Shown one piece after another: positions 54,601-61,954 of a stretch of 64,000 nt of DNA (its first letter is position 1; each line of letters starts with the position of its first letter). The DNA is from Bacteroidales bacterium (GTDB taxonomy: Bacteria; Bacteroidota; Bacteroidia; Bacteroidales; P3): assembly GCA_017439185.1 (NCBI GenBank), contig JAFRTM010000014.1, positions 62,001-126,000 on the forward strand. Reading direction: 5' to 3'. The notes beneath the pieces were generated by a model. That model had not been told where the DNA came from. It ran no database searches and saw only the letters and a list, made by a program, of their open reading frames with translations. The translations under genes and the position numbers were made by a program.

Positions 54601-55437
54601 GGGAGTCCATATCTCGACCTCGAGGTAATAAAGTCCCTTGCGTGCCTTGTTGGCCACCGAGGTGGTGAGCTTTATCTCTCCGGTCTTGGTCTTGGGGTCT
54701 ATGTCGGTCAGGATGGTGTAGTCGCTGATGTTCACGTGCGATTTGAGCACTATGGCCACTTCGTTGGTGATGCCGAGCAGCGAATGGGACCGGTTCTGCT
54801 CGAGGAGGGTTCCGTCGGAGGTGGCGATAACCTGTATTGCAATGGAGTTGACCTTGCCGTAGTTGAGGTGTTTGGTGATATTGAACTCGCTGAGGGCCCG
54901 AGAGTCCTCGCTATAGCCCACAAACTGTTTGTTGATCCAGATATAGTAAGCCGAGGCTGCCTGAAGTTGGAGGTAGGCCTCGTAGCTTTTCCACGAGTTA
55001 TCGGGGGTGAACTCGCGGTAATAGGTTGCAATGTAGTTGTCCTTCTCCGGCATGTCGAGCACGTTGGCAATCGACGGGGCCGACACCGGCTGGTTGGACA
55101 GGAGCCACGGGTCGCCCGGAACCAGGGCACGTCCCCAGGAGTTGAGGTTGAGTTTTTTCTGTTCCATATCGGGCCTATGGGATATCCCTTTGGTAATGTT
55201 GCAGGCCCATTTGCCGGCGAGTGGGACATAGTATGCCGAGTTTCGCCAGCCGTTCTTTTCTATATCGTTCTCGTTGTCGTAGGCTACTACGTTGACTCGT
55301 GGGTAGATCTTGTTCTGCTCGAAGATGTCGATGTCGTTCCATTCTTCGAGGAGAGGAGCCTGGGTGGGCTGGTTTTTCTGAGCCACAGCCAGGAATGCGC
55401 CTATCGTGAGTATTGTTGCAACGAGTATTTTTTTCAT
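51604..55437 (-). CDS. GH2 beta-galactosidase-like protein lacking both catalytic glutamates
   Basis: 1277 residues with a signal peptide (MKKILVATILTIGAFLAVA). Domain order follows LacZ: sugar-binding jelly roll, Ig-like, TIM barrel (about 360-640), Ig-like, and large beta domain; then a chitobiase-C-like segment (HYTTDGSEPNESSPVY) and a discoidin-like tail. The acid/base motif WSLGNE is WSLGRC here (Cys473), and the nucleophile motif CEYAHAMGN is YSFGSLKGN (Ser536). Substrate histidines are also changed (RGVAYGNYDP for GVNRHEHHP). So it is probably a non-enzymatic carbohydrate-binding protein. The frame is intact over its whole length, so it is not a decaying gene. Confidence 0.88.
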   Translation of the reverse strand: MKKILVATILTIGAFLAVAQKNQPTQAPLLEEWNDIDIFEQNKIYPRVNVVAYDNENDIEKNGWRNSAYYVPLAGKWACNITKGISHRPDMEQKKLNLNSWGRALVPGDPWLLSNQPVSAPSIANVLDMPEKDNYIATYYREFTPDNSWKSYEAYLQLQAASAYYIWINKQFVGYSEDSRALSEFNITKHLNYGKVNSIAIQVIATSDGTLLEQNRSHSLLGITNEVAIVLKSHVNISDYTILTDIDPKTKTGEIKLTTSVANKARKGLYYLEVEIWTPQGKQLEKMAKWVAFDNRAEVDVTLQRDLANLQAWTADNPNLYTLVIRLRDNKMNLIETTGRRFGFRTVQLDRGQLLVNGTAVKLRGVAYGNYDPATATHPSLVKMRKDLSLMKRYNINAILTTVYSPASQDFYDLCDELGFYVVCEANISPYSTQKKAIAVDGDYENLFVSRVQNMYEPLKNNASIIAWSLGRCQDNGVCMERAYAALKQKDKQRPVIFPGAGYAENTDIVALFDTDPETLKTHAVKKQSRPLLLYSFGSLKGNNFGSMERVWRYVADNSRFIGGFIDGWTSTAMHNPLSDAEETTPSLVSADGQVPYMQEIANLYRTFDVRLIKTTPDACEFSISSLDPSQSLGNYVLEYNMFSNLKPHIVGGEIDLDMSGGGSKTFKLKMPVLNLYIGEELFVRFSIKQRVKTAALQQGTVLASTEMSLPTKTLARLPYQPDGSLSVSEQPSGKLQINGPDFSILFDLNNADINSFKYHNNELLKAPLRMAFSRAATDNDREDRNGQRSWMHLSEQSLQRQVVAVNYRLNNPSELVLDIMVRYNDLAGLPLFDIKQTMAILSSADILIDNEVIIDQSVKNVARVGYCLKIPTSVDSVSWFGMGHETYIDRCSFGDIGTHKAAVSKLHYRYDRPQESGNHTNVRWLALKAANQGLFIDMIDTTFNFSVAPYTVDQLSSAQSYSSLKANPYNVLHVDFREAGVGSTLSGYNIIDNALIKEKKLTFHLHLRPFLYSEANPEDFRRIAYPQVVSGVLQMPAIDKDRDRFNAPMNITITSPVEGGTTHYTTDGSEPNESSPVYTKPFVIDASSIVQARTYKQGFTPSFVARQHYSYDYIIAASFDHKPNTPYNRDYLTALYDGETGSPNDLSNGWIGFSGSDLSVLLELSKEISLEDVELRFAHNPDAWTFAPSEVKVSVSADGTKFSAPHNAKITYDPTSEAMNASQLVNIRVVCDEPNVRYVKVEAKNMGKIPTWHKARGLRSWLMADEIKLNESLQRH

Positions 55438-55467
55438 CTTTGGTATGTTTTGCTTGTTGGGTGTTTA

Positions 55468-56061
55468 TTAGAACATTGCGCCGAGTCCGAAGCGGAAGTT
55501 GTGTGCGAGCCAACTGCCCTCTGCAATAGGTAGTTTGTTGGCGTCGTAGATGGTGTAATAGTTGTTCATGTAGAGATTCCAGCCCACGTAGAGGTTGAGA
55601 CAGAAACGGCGCGTCACGGTGTAGCGTGCGCCAATATTGAGTCCAGCTGTCACTCCCATAGTGTTGACCTTCATCGTTGTTGCTTCATTGGTAGTGGGGC
55701 CTGTTTTTTTGAGAGGGATGGCGTAACCGACATAGAGTTCGGTAAATGGTGTTATGCGACGGTCGAGGTAATGGGTACGGAGACCGATGGTGATAGGAAC
55801 CTGGGTGAAGGTGTTGCGGTTGTGGGCAAGGAAGGCCACTCCCAATTCAACACACGTCTGGCGCCTTATCTGGAATCCGCCGGTCAGCTGCACTCCGTTG
55901 AGTGTTACCGTGGGATGGCCTATTTTGTAGCTGGTGAAGCTGGTCATCATAGTGTAAGAGGCTGTGCCGTAGAAGCCCCACTCGCGGAAATGGGGATACT
56001 GGGCCATCAGCGCAGGGGTCAGAAGTGATAGAAGTGCCAGGATGGAGAGTAATCGCTTCAT
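55468..56061 (-). CDS. small outer membrane beta-barrel protein
   Basis: 197 residues with a signal peptide (about 1-20, ending ALMA). The mature part consists of alternating strands (EWGFYGTASYTMMTSF, VQLTGGFQIRRQTCVELGVAFLAHN, FTELYVGYAIPL, GVTAGLNIGARYTVTRRFCLNLYVGWNLYM) and ends FGLGAMF, a C-terminal aromatic residue typical of outer-membrane barrels. No function assigned. It lies 30 bp before the GH2 gene, so the two probably form a unit. Confidence 0.75.
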   Translation of the reverse strand: MKRLLSILALLSLLTPALMAQYPHFREWGFYGTASYTMMTSFTSYKIGHPTVTLNGVQLTGGFQIRRQTCVELGVAFLAHNRNTFTQVPITIGLRTHYLDRRITPFTELYVGYAIPLKKTGPTTNEATTMKVNTMGVTAGLNIGARYTVTRRFCLNLYVGWNLYMNNYYTIYDANKLPIAEGSWLAHNFRFGLGAMF

Positions 56062-56074
56062 GTGTTTCGGGTAT

Positions 56075-56140
56075 TGATTCCTGTTAAAGGTTCCTTAAAG
56101 GTTGATTAATATTTCCTTAATGGTTGATTAATGTTTTGTT
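56075..56140. repeat. 11-bp-period degenerate array F
   Basis: Units in steps of 11 include AAAGGTTCCTT, AAAGGTTGATT, AATATTTCCTT, AATGGTTGATT and AATGTTTTGTT. The 22-bp block 56117-56138 occurs exactly, inverted, in array G, and 18 of its first 20 bases occur in array C at 25297-25316. Confidence 0.85.
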
Positions 56141-56163
56141 CGAGTGGAGGTCTCGCATAAGAG

Positions 56164-56196
56164 AGCGGCTGGCGCCCTCAAGGGAAGTGCGCCAGC
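56164..56196 (-). terminator. hairpin after the CoA-transferase gene
   Basis: CGGCTGGCGC (56164-56173) pairs perfectly with GCGCCAGCCG (56187-56196). It is 11 bp beyond the stop of the minus-strand operon. The T run is better on the plus side, so its efficiency for the minus-strand operon is uncertain. Confidence 0.7.
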
Positions 56197-56207
56197 CGTC
56201 TGTCTTT

Positions 56208-56864
56208 TTATTCCATGTTTTTGAGGTTGGGTGACACGATGAGAGTTGCCTCGGTGGCAGCCTGAACCTGTTCAACGGTGAACTCGGGGTTGATCTCGGT
56301 CAGCACGATTCCTTCTTTGGTGATTTCCATCACGCCCATCTCGGTGATGATCATGTTCACCTGGCCTTTGGCGGTGAGGGGAAGGGTGCATTTCTTGAGG
56401 ATCTTGGGGTTGCCCTTGGCGGTGTGCTCCATGGCGAGGATAACCTTCTTGGCTCCTACAAGGAGGTCCATAGCGCCTCCCATTCCCGGGGTTTTCTTGC
56501 CGGGGATCATCCAGTTGGCGAGGTCGCCTTCTTCATCGACCTGCATGGCACCGAGGACGCTGACGTCGACGTGGCCACCACGAATGATGCCGAACGAGGT
56601 AGCAGAGTCAAAGGTCGAGGCTCCGGGAACATGGGTGATATATCCACCGCCTGCGTTGATGAACCAAGGGTCTTCTTTTCCCTCTTCAGGGGTGGGGCCC
56701 ATTCCTATCATTCCGTTCTCGGACTGCAGCACCACGTGCACGCCTTCGGGAAGGAAGTTCGGAATAAGTGTCGGCAAACCGATACCAAGGTTGACTACAT
56801 CGCCGTCTTTCAGCTCTTTGGCTGCTCTTTTGGCGATAAAGGGTTTAATCTGTTCTTTTTCCAT
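56208..56864 (-). CDS. CoA-transferase subunit B (AtoA-like)
   Basis: 218 residues, normal for a type I CoA-transferase beta subunit. LQSENGMIG contains the active-site Glu of the PROSITE-type SENG motif, and GIGLPTLIP, GGGYITHVPGAS and GGAMDLLVGAKK are family segments. Butyryl-CoA:acetoacetate transferase of this type closes the lysine fermentation route. The partner alpha subunit (AtoD) is not in this window: upstream is kamE and downstream a barrel gene. It is last in the kamDE operon, 38 bp after kamE. Confidence 0.88.
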   Translation of the reverse strand: MEKEQIKPFIAKRAAKELKDGDVVNLGIGLPTLIPNFLPEGVHVVLQSENGMIGMGPTPEEGKEDPWFINAGGGYITHVPGASTFDSATSFGIIRGGHVDVSVLGAMQVDEEGDLANWMIPGKKTPGMGGAMDLLVGAKKVILAMEHTAKGNPKILKKCTLPLTAKGQVNMIITEMGVMEITKEGIVLTEINPEFTVEQVQAATEATLIVSPNLKNME

Positions 56865-56902
56865 TGTTTTTATTTTTTAGTATTTTGTATCACGTTTAAT
56901 GA

Positions 56903-57691
56903 CTATTTCCATCCGCGCTTCACCATCTCCTGGGCTATGTAGGAGGCCTCGTCGTCGGCATAGGTGTTGGGGCCGAAGCCGGCATCGTAGCCTAGCTCTT
57001 TGGCAAGTTCGTGACTGATACGCGGGCCGCCACAAATGAGTATCACCTTGTCGCGCAGGCCTTCGGCCTCGAGCATCTCCACCAGCTCGGTGAGGTTCTT
57101 GATGTGGACATCTTTCTGTGTGACGGTCTGGCTCACGATGAGTGCGTCGGCATGGAGTTCGATGCCTTTGGCTATAAACTCTTCGTTGGGTACCTGGCTT
57201 CCCAGGTTGTAGGCGTCAATCATGTCGTAGCGCTCCAGCCCGTAGTGGCCGGCATAGCCTTTCATGTTCATGATGGCGTCGATTCCCACGGTGTGGGCGT
57301 CGGTTCCAGTGGAAGCTCCCACTATCACTATCTTGCGGCCGATGTTCTGCCTTATGTACTCGTCGCACTCGTGCATGTCCATCTTGTCGCTCTCCACTTT
57401 GGGCACGTGAATGGAGGAGTAGTCCACGGTGTGGGTGAGGCTGCCGTAGCAGTTCATGAAGCAGAAACCCTCGGTGAGCTGCTGCTGGAACACGACCATA
57501 GGATTATTGAATCCCATCTTCTTCAGCAACTGCTTGGCGGCTTCTTCCGCTTCGGGACCGGCGGGGACCGGCAGGGTGAAGCTCAGCTGCACTTTCCCGT
57601 CGTTCATTGTGTCGCCGTAGGGCTTTATCTTGGTGAGGTCTAAGGTTTTGTCGTAATCCTTTGCCTCCATTGAATACAATCCTTCGCTCAT
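56903..57691 (-). CDS. kamE: D-lysine 5,6-aminomutase beta subunit
   Basis: 262 residues. IVIVGASTGTDAHTVGIDAIMNMKG carries the DxHxxG cobalamin-binding motif with the His that ligates adenosylcobalamin, and a Rossmann-like fold follows. A short N-terminal dimerisation part precedes it. With KamD and PLP it moves the 6-amino group of D-lysine to C5 (and beta-lysine to 3,5-diaminohexanoate). It starts 48 bp after kamD, order kamD-kamE as in known clusters. Confidence 0.93.
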   Translation of the reverse strand: MSEGLYSMEAKDYDKTLDLTKIKPYGDTMNDGKVQLSFTLPVPAGPEAEEAAKQLLKKMGFNNPMVVFQQQLTEGFCFMNCYGSLTHTVDYSSIHVPKVESDKMDMHECDEYIRQNIGRKIVIVGASTGTDAHTVGIDAIMNMKGYAGHYGLERYDMIDAYNLGSQVPNEEFIAKGIELHADALIVSQTVTQKDVHIKNLTELVEMLEAEGLRDKVILICGGPRISHELAKELGYDAGFGPNTYADDEASYIAQEMVKRGWK

Positions 57692-57739
57692 ATCTTTAAT
57701 GTGTTTTGTTTTTCAAATTACTACATTTTCTATTTAATC

Positions 57740-59314
57740 TCATTTCTTGCCTTTCAGCAGTTCAATGAACGGGTTGAAATAGTGCTGGCCTTTCAGCGTG
57801 ACTCCGTCAAGACCCTTACCTCCGTTCTTCGGCCTCTTCACGTCGGCGAATATGCCTTTCTCAAGAGCCTGGAACAATCCTTCGTTCTCCATGTTCTCCA
57901 GCAACTGCGTGGCCTTGCCGAGAACCTCTTTGGCGCGGTTCTTGATAATTCCGTTATCCTTGAACTCCACCTCCTCTCCGATATCGCGCATATTGTTGAA
58001 TATGTATTTCGCGTTCTCTATCGAGAGATATCGGTCGCTCATAAACGGCGTGTGGATTGCCTCGGTCGGCATTCCGAGCAGCTGCAGTCCCTGGTGTGTC
58101 CATTGTCCGATGACGTTGAAGAGGGCGTCCTGCAGGTGTCCGCGGAATATGTTGCCGGTCATAAACTTGGTAGGCGGCATATATTTCAGCGGGGCGTTGG
58201 GGAATATCTCCCTCAGCATCTGAGCCTGCGCCAACTCGTAGAGAAAACCGTTGGTAAGCATCGGATCCATCTCGAAGGCGTGTCCCAGTCCCATCTGCTC
58301 CTCGGGCAGACCGGCGGCGAAGGCCAGCTGCTCGTTGATAAAGTCGCTCGCGAGTACCGTGTGGGCCTCTTCGTAGGCGTCGGCGGTGGTGAGGTAGTTG
58401 TCCTCTCCGGTATTGATGATAACTCCGGCAAAGCCGTTGATGATTCTCGACATGTACTGGTCAATCAGCGTACGCTGCATATTGATATCGCGGAACAATA
58501 TTCCGTAAAGCGCATCGTTGAGCATCACGTCCAATCCTTCCAGCGCTCCCATTGCGGCGATCTCAGGCATACACAATCCCGAGCAGTAGTTGCACAGCCT
58601 TATGTAACGGCCCACCTCCTCGCCCACCTCGTCGAGAGCTTTCCTCATTATGCGGAAGTTCTCCTGAGTGGCGTATGTGCCACCGAATCCCTCGGTGGTC
58701 GCACCGTAAGGAACGTAGTCGAGCAAGCTCTGGCCCGTGGTACGTATCACAGCTATGATGTCGGCTCCCTGTCGGGCACCAGCCTGTGCCTGCACCACAT
58801 CTTCGTATATATTACCCGTGGCAACGATGATGTAGAGGTACGGCTTGCTTCCCTCGCCTATGGTCGCTATATACTCTTCCCTTCTCTGGCGACGGGCGCG
58901 TATCTTGGCCACCGTCTCGTTGATATACTTGTCCAACGCAGTCCTTATCTTCTCCTCCGGGTGCATCGGCAACTGGGTGATGTCGATCTTTCCGTCGGCA
59001 ATATCCTGTGCTATCTCCTGCGGGCTCTTGCCGGTTTCCAGCACCGCATTGCCCATGAAATACATCACGCCCTCGCCCAACAATCCTTTTCCTTTCAGGG
59101 AATCCACCACCACGTTGGGCAACGGCACCTCGTTACTGTCTATACCGTCGATTCCCAACAAACGGCAGATGGTGCGCTCTACCGCCACTGTCGTGTACCC
59201 TTCTACAAAATCCTGCACCTGCTGGGCTATCCTTCCCGCCACTTCTCTTGCGTGGTCCACTTGCGCGAAATCCAGCCCTACTTTTGATACTCTTTTTTCC
59301 ATTTTATATTCCAT
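57740..59314 (-). CDS. kamD: D-lysine 5,6-aminomutase alpha subunit
   Basis: 524 residues (520 from the second ATG at 59302), the usual KamD length. KVGLDFAQVDHAREVAGRIAQQV and the TIM-barrel stretches LYGILFRDINMQRTLIDQYMSRIINGFAGVIINTGEDNYLTTADAYEEAHTVLASDFINEQ match the family. It binds PLP and substrate; KamE supplies cobalamin. The other usual lysine fermentation genes (kamA, kdd, kce, kal) are not within the window. A -7 box lies at 59379-59386. Confidence 0.93.
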   Translation of the reverse strand: MEYKMEKRVSKVGLDFAQVDHAREVAGRIAQQVQDFVEGYTTVAVERTICRLLGIDGIDSNEVPLPNVVVDSLKGKGLLGEGVMYFMGNAVLETGKSPQEIAQDIADGKIDITQLPMHPEEKIRTALDKYINETVAKIRARRQRREEYIATIGEGSKPYLYIIVATGNIYEDVVQAQAGARQGADIIAVIRTTGQSLLDYVPYGATTEGFGGTYATQENFRIMRKALDEVGEEVGRYIRLCNYCSGLCMPEIAAMGALEGLDVMLNDALYGILFRDINMQRTLIDQYMSRIINGFAGVIINTGEDNYLTTADAYEEAHTVLASDFINEQLAFAAGLPEEQMGLGHAFEMDPMLTNGFLYELAQAQMLREIFPNAPLKYMPPTKFMTGNIFRGHLQDALFNVIGQWTHQGLQLLGMPTEAIHTPFMSDRYLSIENAKYIFNNMRDIGEEVEFKDNGIIKNRAKEVLGKATQLLENMENEGLFQALEKGIFADVKRPKNGGKGLDGVTLKGQHYFNPFIELLKGKK

Positions 59315-59378
59315 TTTATACTTGTTTTACCTAACAATCAATCATTTGCACCCATTTAGGGCACAATAATACAAAATG

Positions 59379-59386
59379 CAAATATA
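59379..59386 (-). promoter_or_regulatory. putative -7 box of the kamDE operon
   Basis: Minus strand TATATTTG followed by CAT, 65 bp before kamD. No good TTG at -33. No cobalamin riboswitch was recognised in the 192-bp gap. Confidence 0.5.
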
Positions 59387-59460
59387 CAAAATGTTTTTTA
59401 TATGGAATACATTTTATATAATTTTTTTCAACAAAAAAAAATATATTCCTCCGGCACAGT

Positions 59461-59515
59461 TCTCTCGAACTTGCCTCCTATGTGCCTCCTACTTGCCTCC
59501 TATCTGCTAACTCTT
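59461..59515. repeat. 11-bp-period degenerate array I
   Basis: Consecutive units TGCCTCCTATG, TGCCTCCTACT and TGCCTCCTATC, flanked by weaker ones. The array covers the stop codon (59507-59509) of the lysozyme gene. 59475-59501 matches array D at 25 of 27 positions in the same orientation. Confidence 0.85.
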
Positions 59516-60151
59516 TTTCTTCTTCGGCATCTTTATGTCCACCAGACTGTGGCTCGAAGCAAACTTGCTCCTGTCCACCGCCCCTTTCACGCCTGACACT
59601 GTCCCCTTCTCGGTATATTGCCACAAAGTGTAGCGGCAGCGCGGCTTCCGCCGGTAATTTGCTATAAAGAAATGGTAAGGCCGATATTTCTTGCCCGAGA
59701 AATGAGTGAAATAGACCTTCTCCGAAGTGTATATCACCGGTTTCACCCCATATTCCTTCTCCATCAGTTCCAGCAGCTTGTCCACCCTCGTCATATAAAG
59801 CCCTTTCGAATGCTTCTCCTCTATGTCGAGCACCGGCACCAAGTCCTGTTTCTTCTTCTTGATCGTTTTCCTGATGTTGGCCATCTGCTGGTAAGCCGTG
59901 GTGCGTGGACTGTACATGTGGTACGAGCCGGCCAGTATTCCTGCCGCCCTCGCGCTGTCCAGGTTCTTGGTATAGCAGTCGTCCTTGAACGAAGCCCCTT
60001 CGGTGGCTTTTATATACACAAAGCTCACCTTGCCCGAAGCCTTTACCTTGCGCCAGTTTATCGTGCCCTGATGATGACTCACGTCAAGCCCTTGCCCCTG
60101 CACCGCAAAGGCAAAAATCATAACGGCAAACAACAAGACAAGTTTTCTCAT
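59507..60151 (-). CDS. GH25 lysozyme-like muramidase
   Basis: 214 residues from the ATG at 60151, which directly precedes the signal peptide (MRKLVLLFAVMIFAFAVQG) and lies 4 bp past the RNase stop; the frame is open 11 codons further upstream. GLDVSHHQGTINWRKVK, FVYIKATEG, GSYHMY and PVLDIEE are the GH25 hallmarks, with the Asp in LDVSHH and the Glu in DIEE as catalytic acids. It cleaves peptidoglycan outside the cytoplasm. The C-terminal tail ends KMPKKKKS, highly basic. Confidence 0.93.
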   Translation of the reverse strand: MRKLVLLFAVMIFAFAVQGQGLDVSHHQGTINWRKVKASGKVSFVYIKATEGASFKDDCYTKNLDSARAAGILAGSYHMYSPRTTAYQQMANIRKTIKKKKQDLVPVLDIEEKHSKGLYMTRVDKLLELMEKEYGVKPVIYTSEKVYFTHFSGKKYRPYHFFIANYRRKPRCRYTLWQYTEKGTVSGVKGAVDRSKFASSHSLVDIKMPKKKKS

Positions 60152-60155
60152 TGCG

Positions 60156-61784
60156 TCAAGAGTCAACTTGCTGTTTCTTTTCACTTTTCTGCTGCGACTG
60201 CTTCGTCTCGGTGGGAATGGTCTCCACTGCCGCCTGAATCTGCTCCGGCGCCACCGACTCCCCTACCCTGTATTCCAGCAGCGGCATGGTCTCCTGAGGA
60301 TGTATCGCGATTAAGCGCTTATATTTCAGCTGCCACTTCATCCTCCGCGAAAAAACGCCTTTTGCCAGATAAGCCGCAATATAGGAATGAGCTGTGAGGT
60401 GCACCTTTCTCACCTTCGGATGCTCCTCTATGAAGTGCCTGATGTCCGACTCTATGTCGTCCACCACCACTATGCTCTGCTTTATCGTCCCTTCTCCGTT
60501 GCAGAGAGGACATTTCTCCTGCACGTTCACTTCCAGCGCCGGCCTTACCCTCTGCCTCGTTATCTGCATCAGGCCGAACTTGCTCAGCGGCAGTATGGTA
60601 TGTCTCGCCTTGTCTTTCTTCATCTCCTCTCTCATCACCTCCAACAGCTTGTTGCGGTGCTCCCCTTTCGCCATGTCCACAAAATCCACAATCACTATTC
60701 CGCCCATATCCCTGAGCCTCAGCTGGCGCGCTATCTCTTTGGCACTTTCTATGTTCACCTGCAACGCCGTGTCCTCTTGGCCGGTGCCGCTCTTTATGTG
60801 GTTGCCGCTGTTCACGTCTATCACGTGCATCGCCTCGGTGTGCTCGATGTACAGATATACTCCCGACCTTATGGTCACTATCTTTCCGAAGGCTCTCCTG
60901 ATGTCGCGGCTGATGCCGAACTGGTCGAAGATGGGCGTCGCCATCTTGTAGTGCCTCACAATGCTCTCCTTCTCAGGCGCTATCGTCTTGATATACTGCT
61001 TGATGTCGTTGCAAACCTGTTCCTCGTCAACATATATCGCGCTCAAGTCGTCGGTAAGCAACTCCCTTATAGCCGATGTTGTGGCTCCCAGTTCGCTCAA
61101 AACCTTCTGCGGACCGTTGATTCGCTTCAGTTTCTCGGTCATCTGGGCCCACTTCCCCATGAGGTCTCTCAGGTCGGTGTCCAGCTCCTGCACCGACTTC
61201 CCTTGGGCGTTAGTCCTCACTATCACCCCGAAGTTGGCGGGTTTTATGCTCTGCATCAGCCTCTTCAGGCGGTTCTTCTCTTCCCCGTTCTTTATCTTTG
61301 CGCTGATGCTTATGTTGTTCTGGAACGGCGTGAGCACCAGGAAATGTCCCGCCAGCGAGATATCCCCGGTCAGTTTTGGTCCCTTGGTGCTTATAGGCTC
61401 TTTGCTCACCTGCACTATCACCAACTGTCCTGTCCTAAGAGTCCCGTTCATGTTGCCCTTCTTCTCGAGGATGGGCTCTATCTTGAAATTTTGCAGCGTC
61501 CTCATCGACTGGTCCCCGTTCACCGCCTGTCTCAGGTACTTCGACACCGACAGGTAGTTGGGGCCCAAATCCAGATAGTGCATAAATCCGTCCTTCTCGT
61601 CACCCAGCTCCACGAAGGCGGCATTCAATCCCGCCATCAACTTCTTCACCTTGCCAACATATATGTCCCCGACCGTATATTGGCTGCTGAGGTTCTCCGT
61701 GTGGAGTTCCACCAGCTGCTTGTCCTCGGTGAGGGCTATCTGGATCTTCTCGGTTCTCGCCGCTATGATTAGTTCTTTGTTCAC
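60156..61784 (-). CDS. rng: ribonuclease G/E family endoribonuclease
   Basis: About 542 residues from the GTG at 61784, which yields VNKELIIAARTEKIQIALTEDKQLVE, matching family N-termini; an AGAGAAG stretch precedes it. An upstream TTG (61817) lies inside a hairpin and is rejected. S1 domain at about 35-125 (VGDIYVGKVKKLMAGLNAAFVELGDEKDGFMH), DNase I-like region with GGIVIVDFVDM, and the zinc-link CPLCNGEGT with paired Cys. The enzyme processes rRNA and degrades mRNA. It overlaps nothing and is followed 4 bp later by the GH25 gene. Confidence 0.92.
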   Translation of the reverse strand: MNKELIIAARTEKIQIALTEDKQLVELHTENLSSQYTVGDIYVGKVKKLMAGLNAAFVELGDEKDGFMHYLDLGPNYLSVSKYLRQAVNGDQSMRTLQNFKIEPILEKKGNMNGTLRTGQLVIVQVSKEPISTKGPKLTGDISLAGHFLVLTPFQNNISISAKIKNGEEKNRLKRLMQSIKPANFGVIVRTNAQGKSVQELDTDLRDLMGKWAQMTEKLKRINGPQKVLSELGATTSAIRELLTDDLSAIYVDEEQVCNDIKQYIKTIAPEKESIVRHYKMATPIFDQFGISRDIRRAFGKIVTIRSGVYLYIEHTEAMHVIDVNSGNHIKSGTGQEDTALQVNIESAKEIARQLRLRDMGGIVIVDFVDMAKGEHRNKLLEVMREEMKKDKARHTILPLSKFGLMQITRQRVRPALEVNVQEKCPLCNGEGTIKQSIVVVDDIESDIRHFIEEHPKVRKVHLTAHSYIAAYLAKGVFSRRMKWQLKYKRLIAIHPQETMPLLEYRVGESVAPEQIQAAVETIPTETKQSQQKSEKKQQVDS

Positions 61785-61809
61785 TTCTCTTTCTCTTGCG
61801 TAGGTATAA

Positions 61810-61855
61810 AAAGACAAACTACACTTCCCCTTTCGGAGCGGTGCAATTTGTCTTT
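61810..61855 (-). promoter_or_regulatory. structured hairpin in the rng leader
   Basis: On the minus strand AAAGACAAA (61847-61855) pairs with TTTGTCTTT (61810-61818). Inside, GCAC can pair with GTGT and CTCC with GGGG around a GAAA tetraloop. A short T run follows. It is either a weak terminator for the ribosomal-protein gene or a regulatory leader of rng, whose GTG is 25 bp downstream. Confidence 0.6.
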
Positions 61856-61954
61856 AGAATTAGCTCTGGACGCAGTGTCTCCCTTTCTAAGTCTGATCGT
61901 TAAGAAAGAGTTTAGTCATTGCCTCCCACACGTCAATTTTCGTGCGGTCAGCGA

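Noticed and set aside
56164..56196. Terminator for a plus-strand gene
   Set aside because: The T run is on the plus side, but there is no plus-strand gene upstream, so it is assigned to the minus-strand operon with reduced confidence.
59315..59506. Cobalamin riboswitch before kamDE
   Set aside because: The gap is AT-rich and partly occupied by array I; no B12-box-like sequence or stem set was found.
60387..61772. 461-codon open frame antisense to rng
   Set aside because: His/Leu/Arg-rich product typical of an antisense frame; rng is clear.
61860..61950. tRNA gene between rng and the 29-residue gene
   Set aside because: No cloverleaf, no T-loop GGTTCRA and no acceptor pairing could be drawn.
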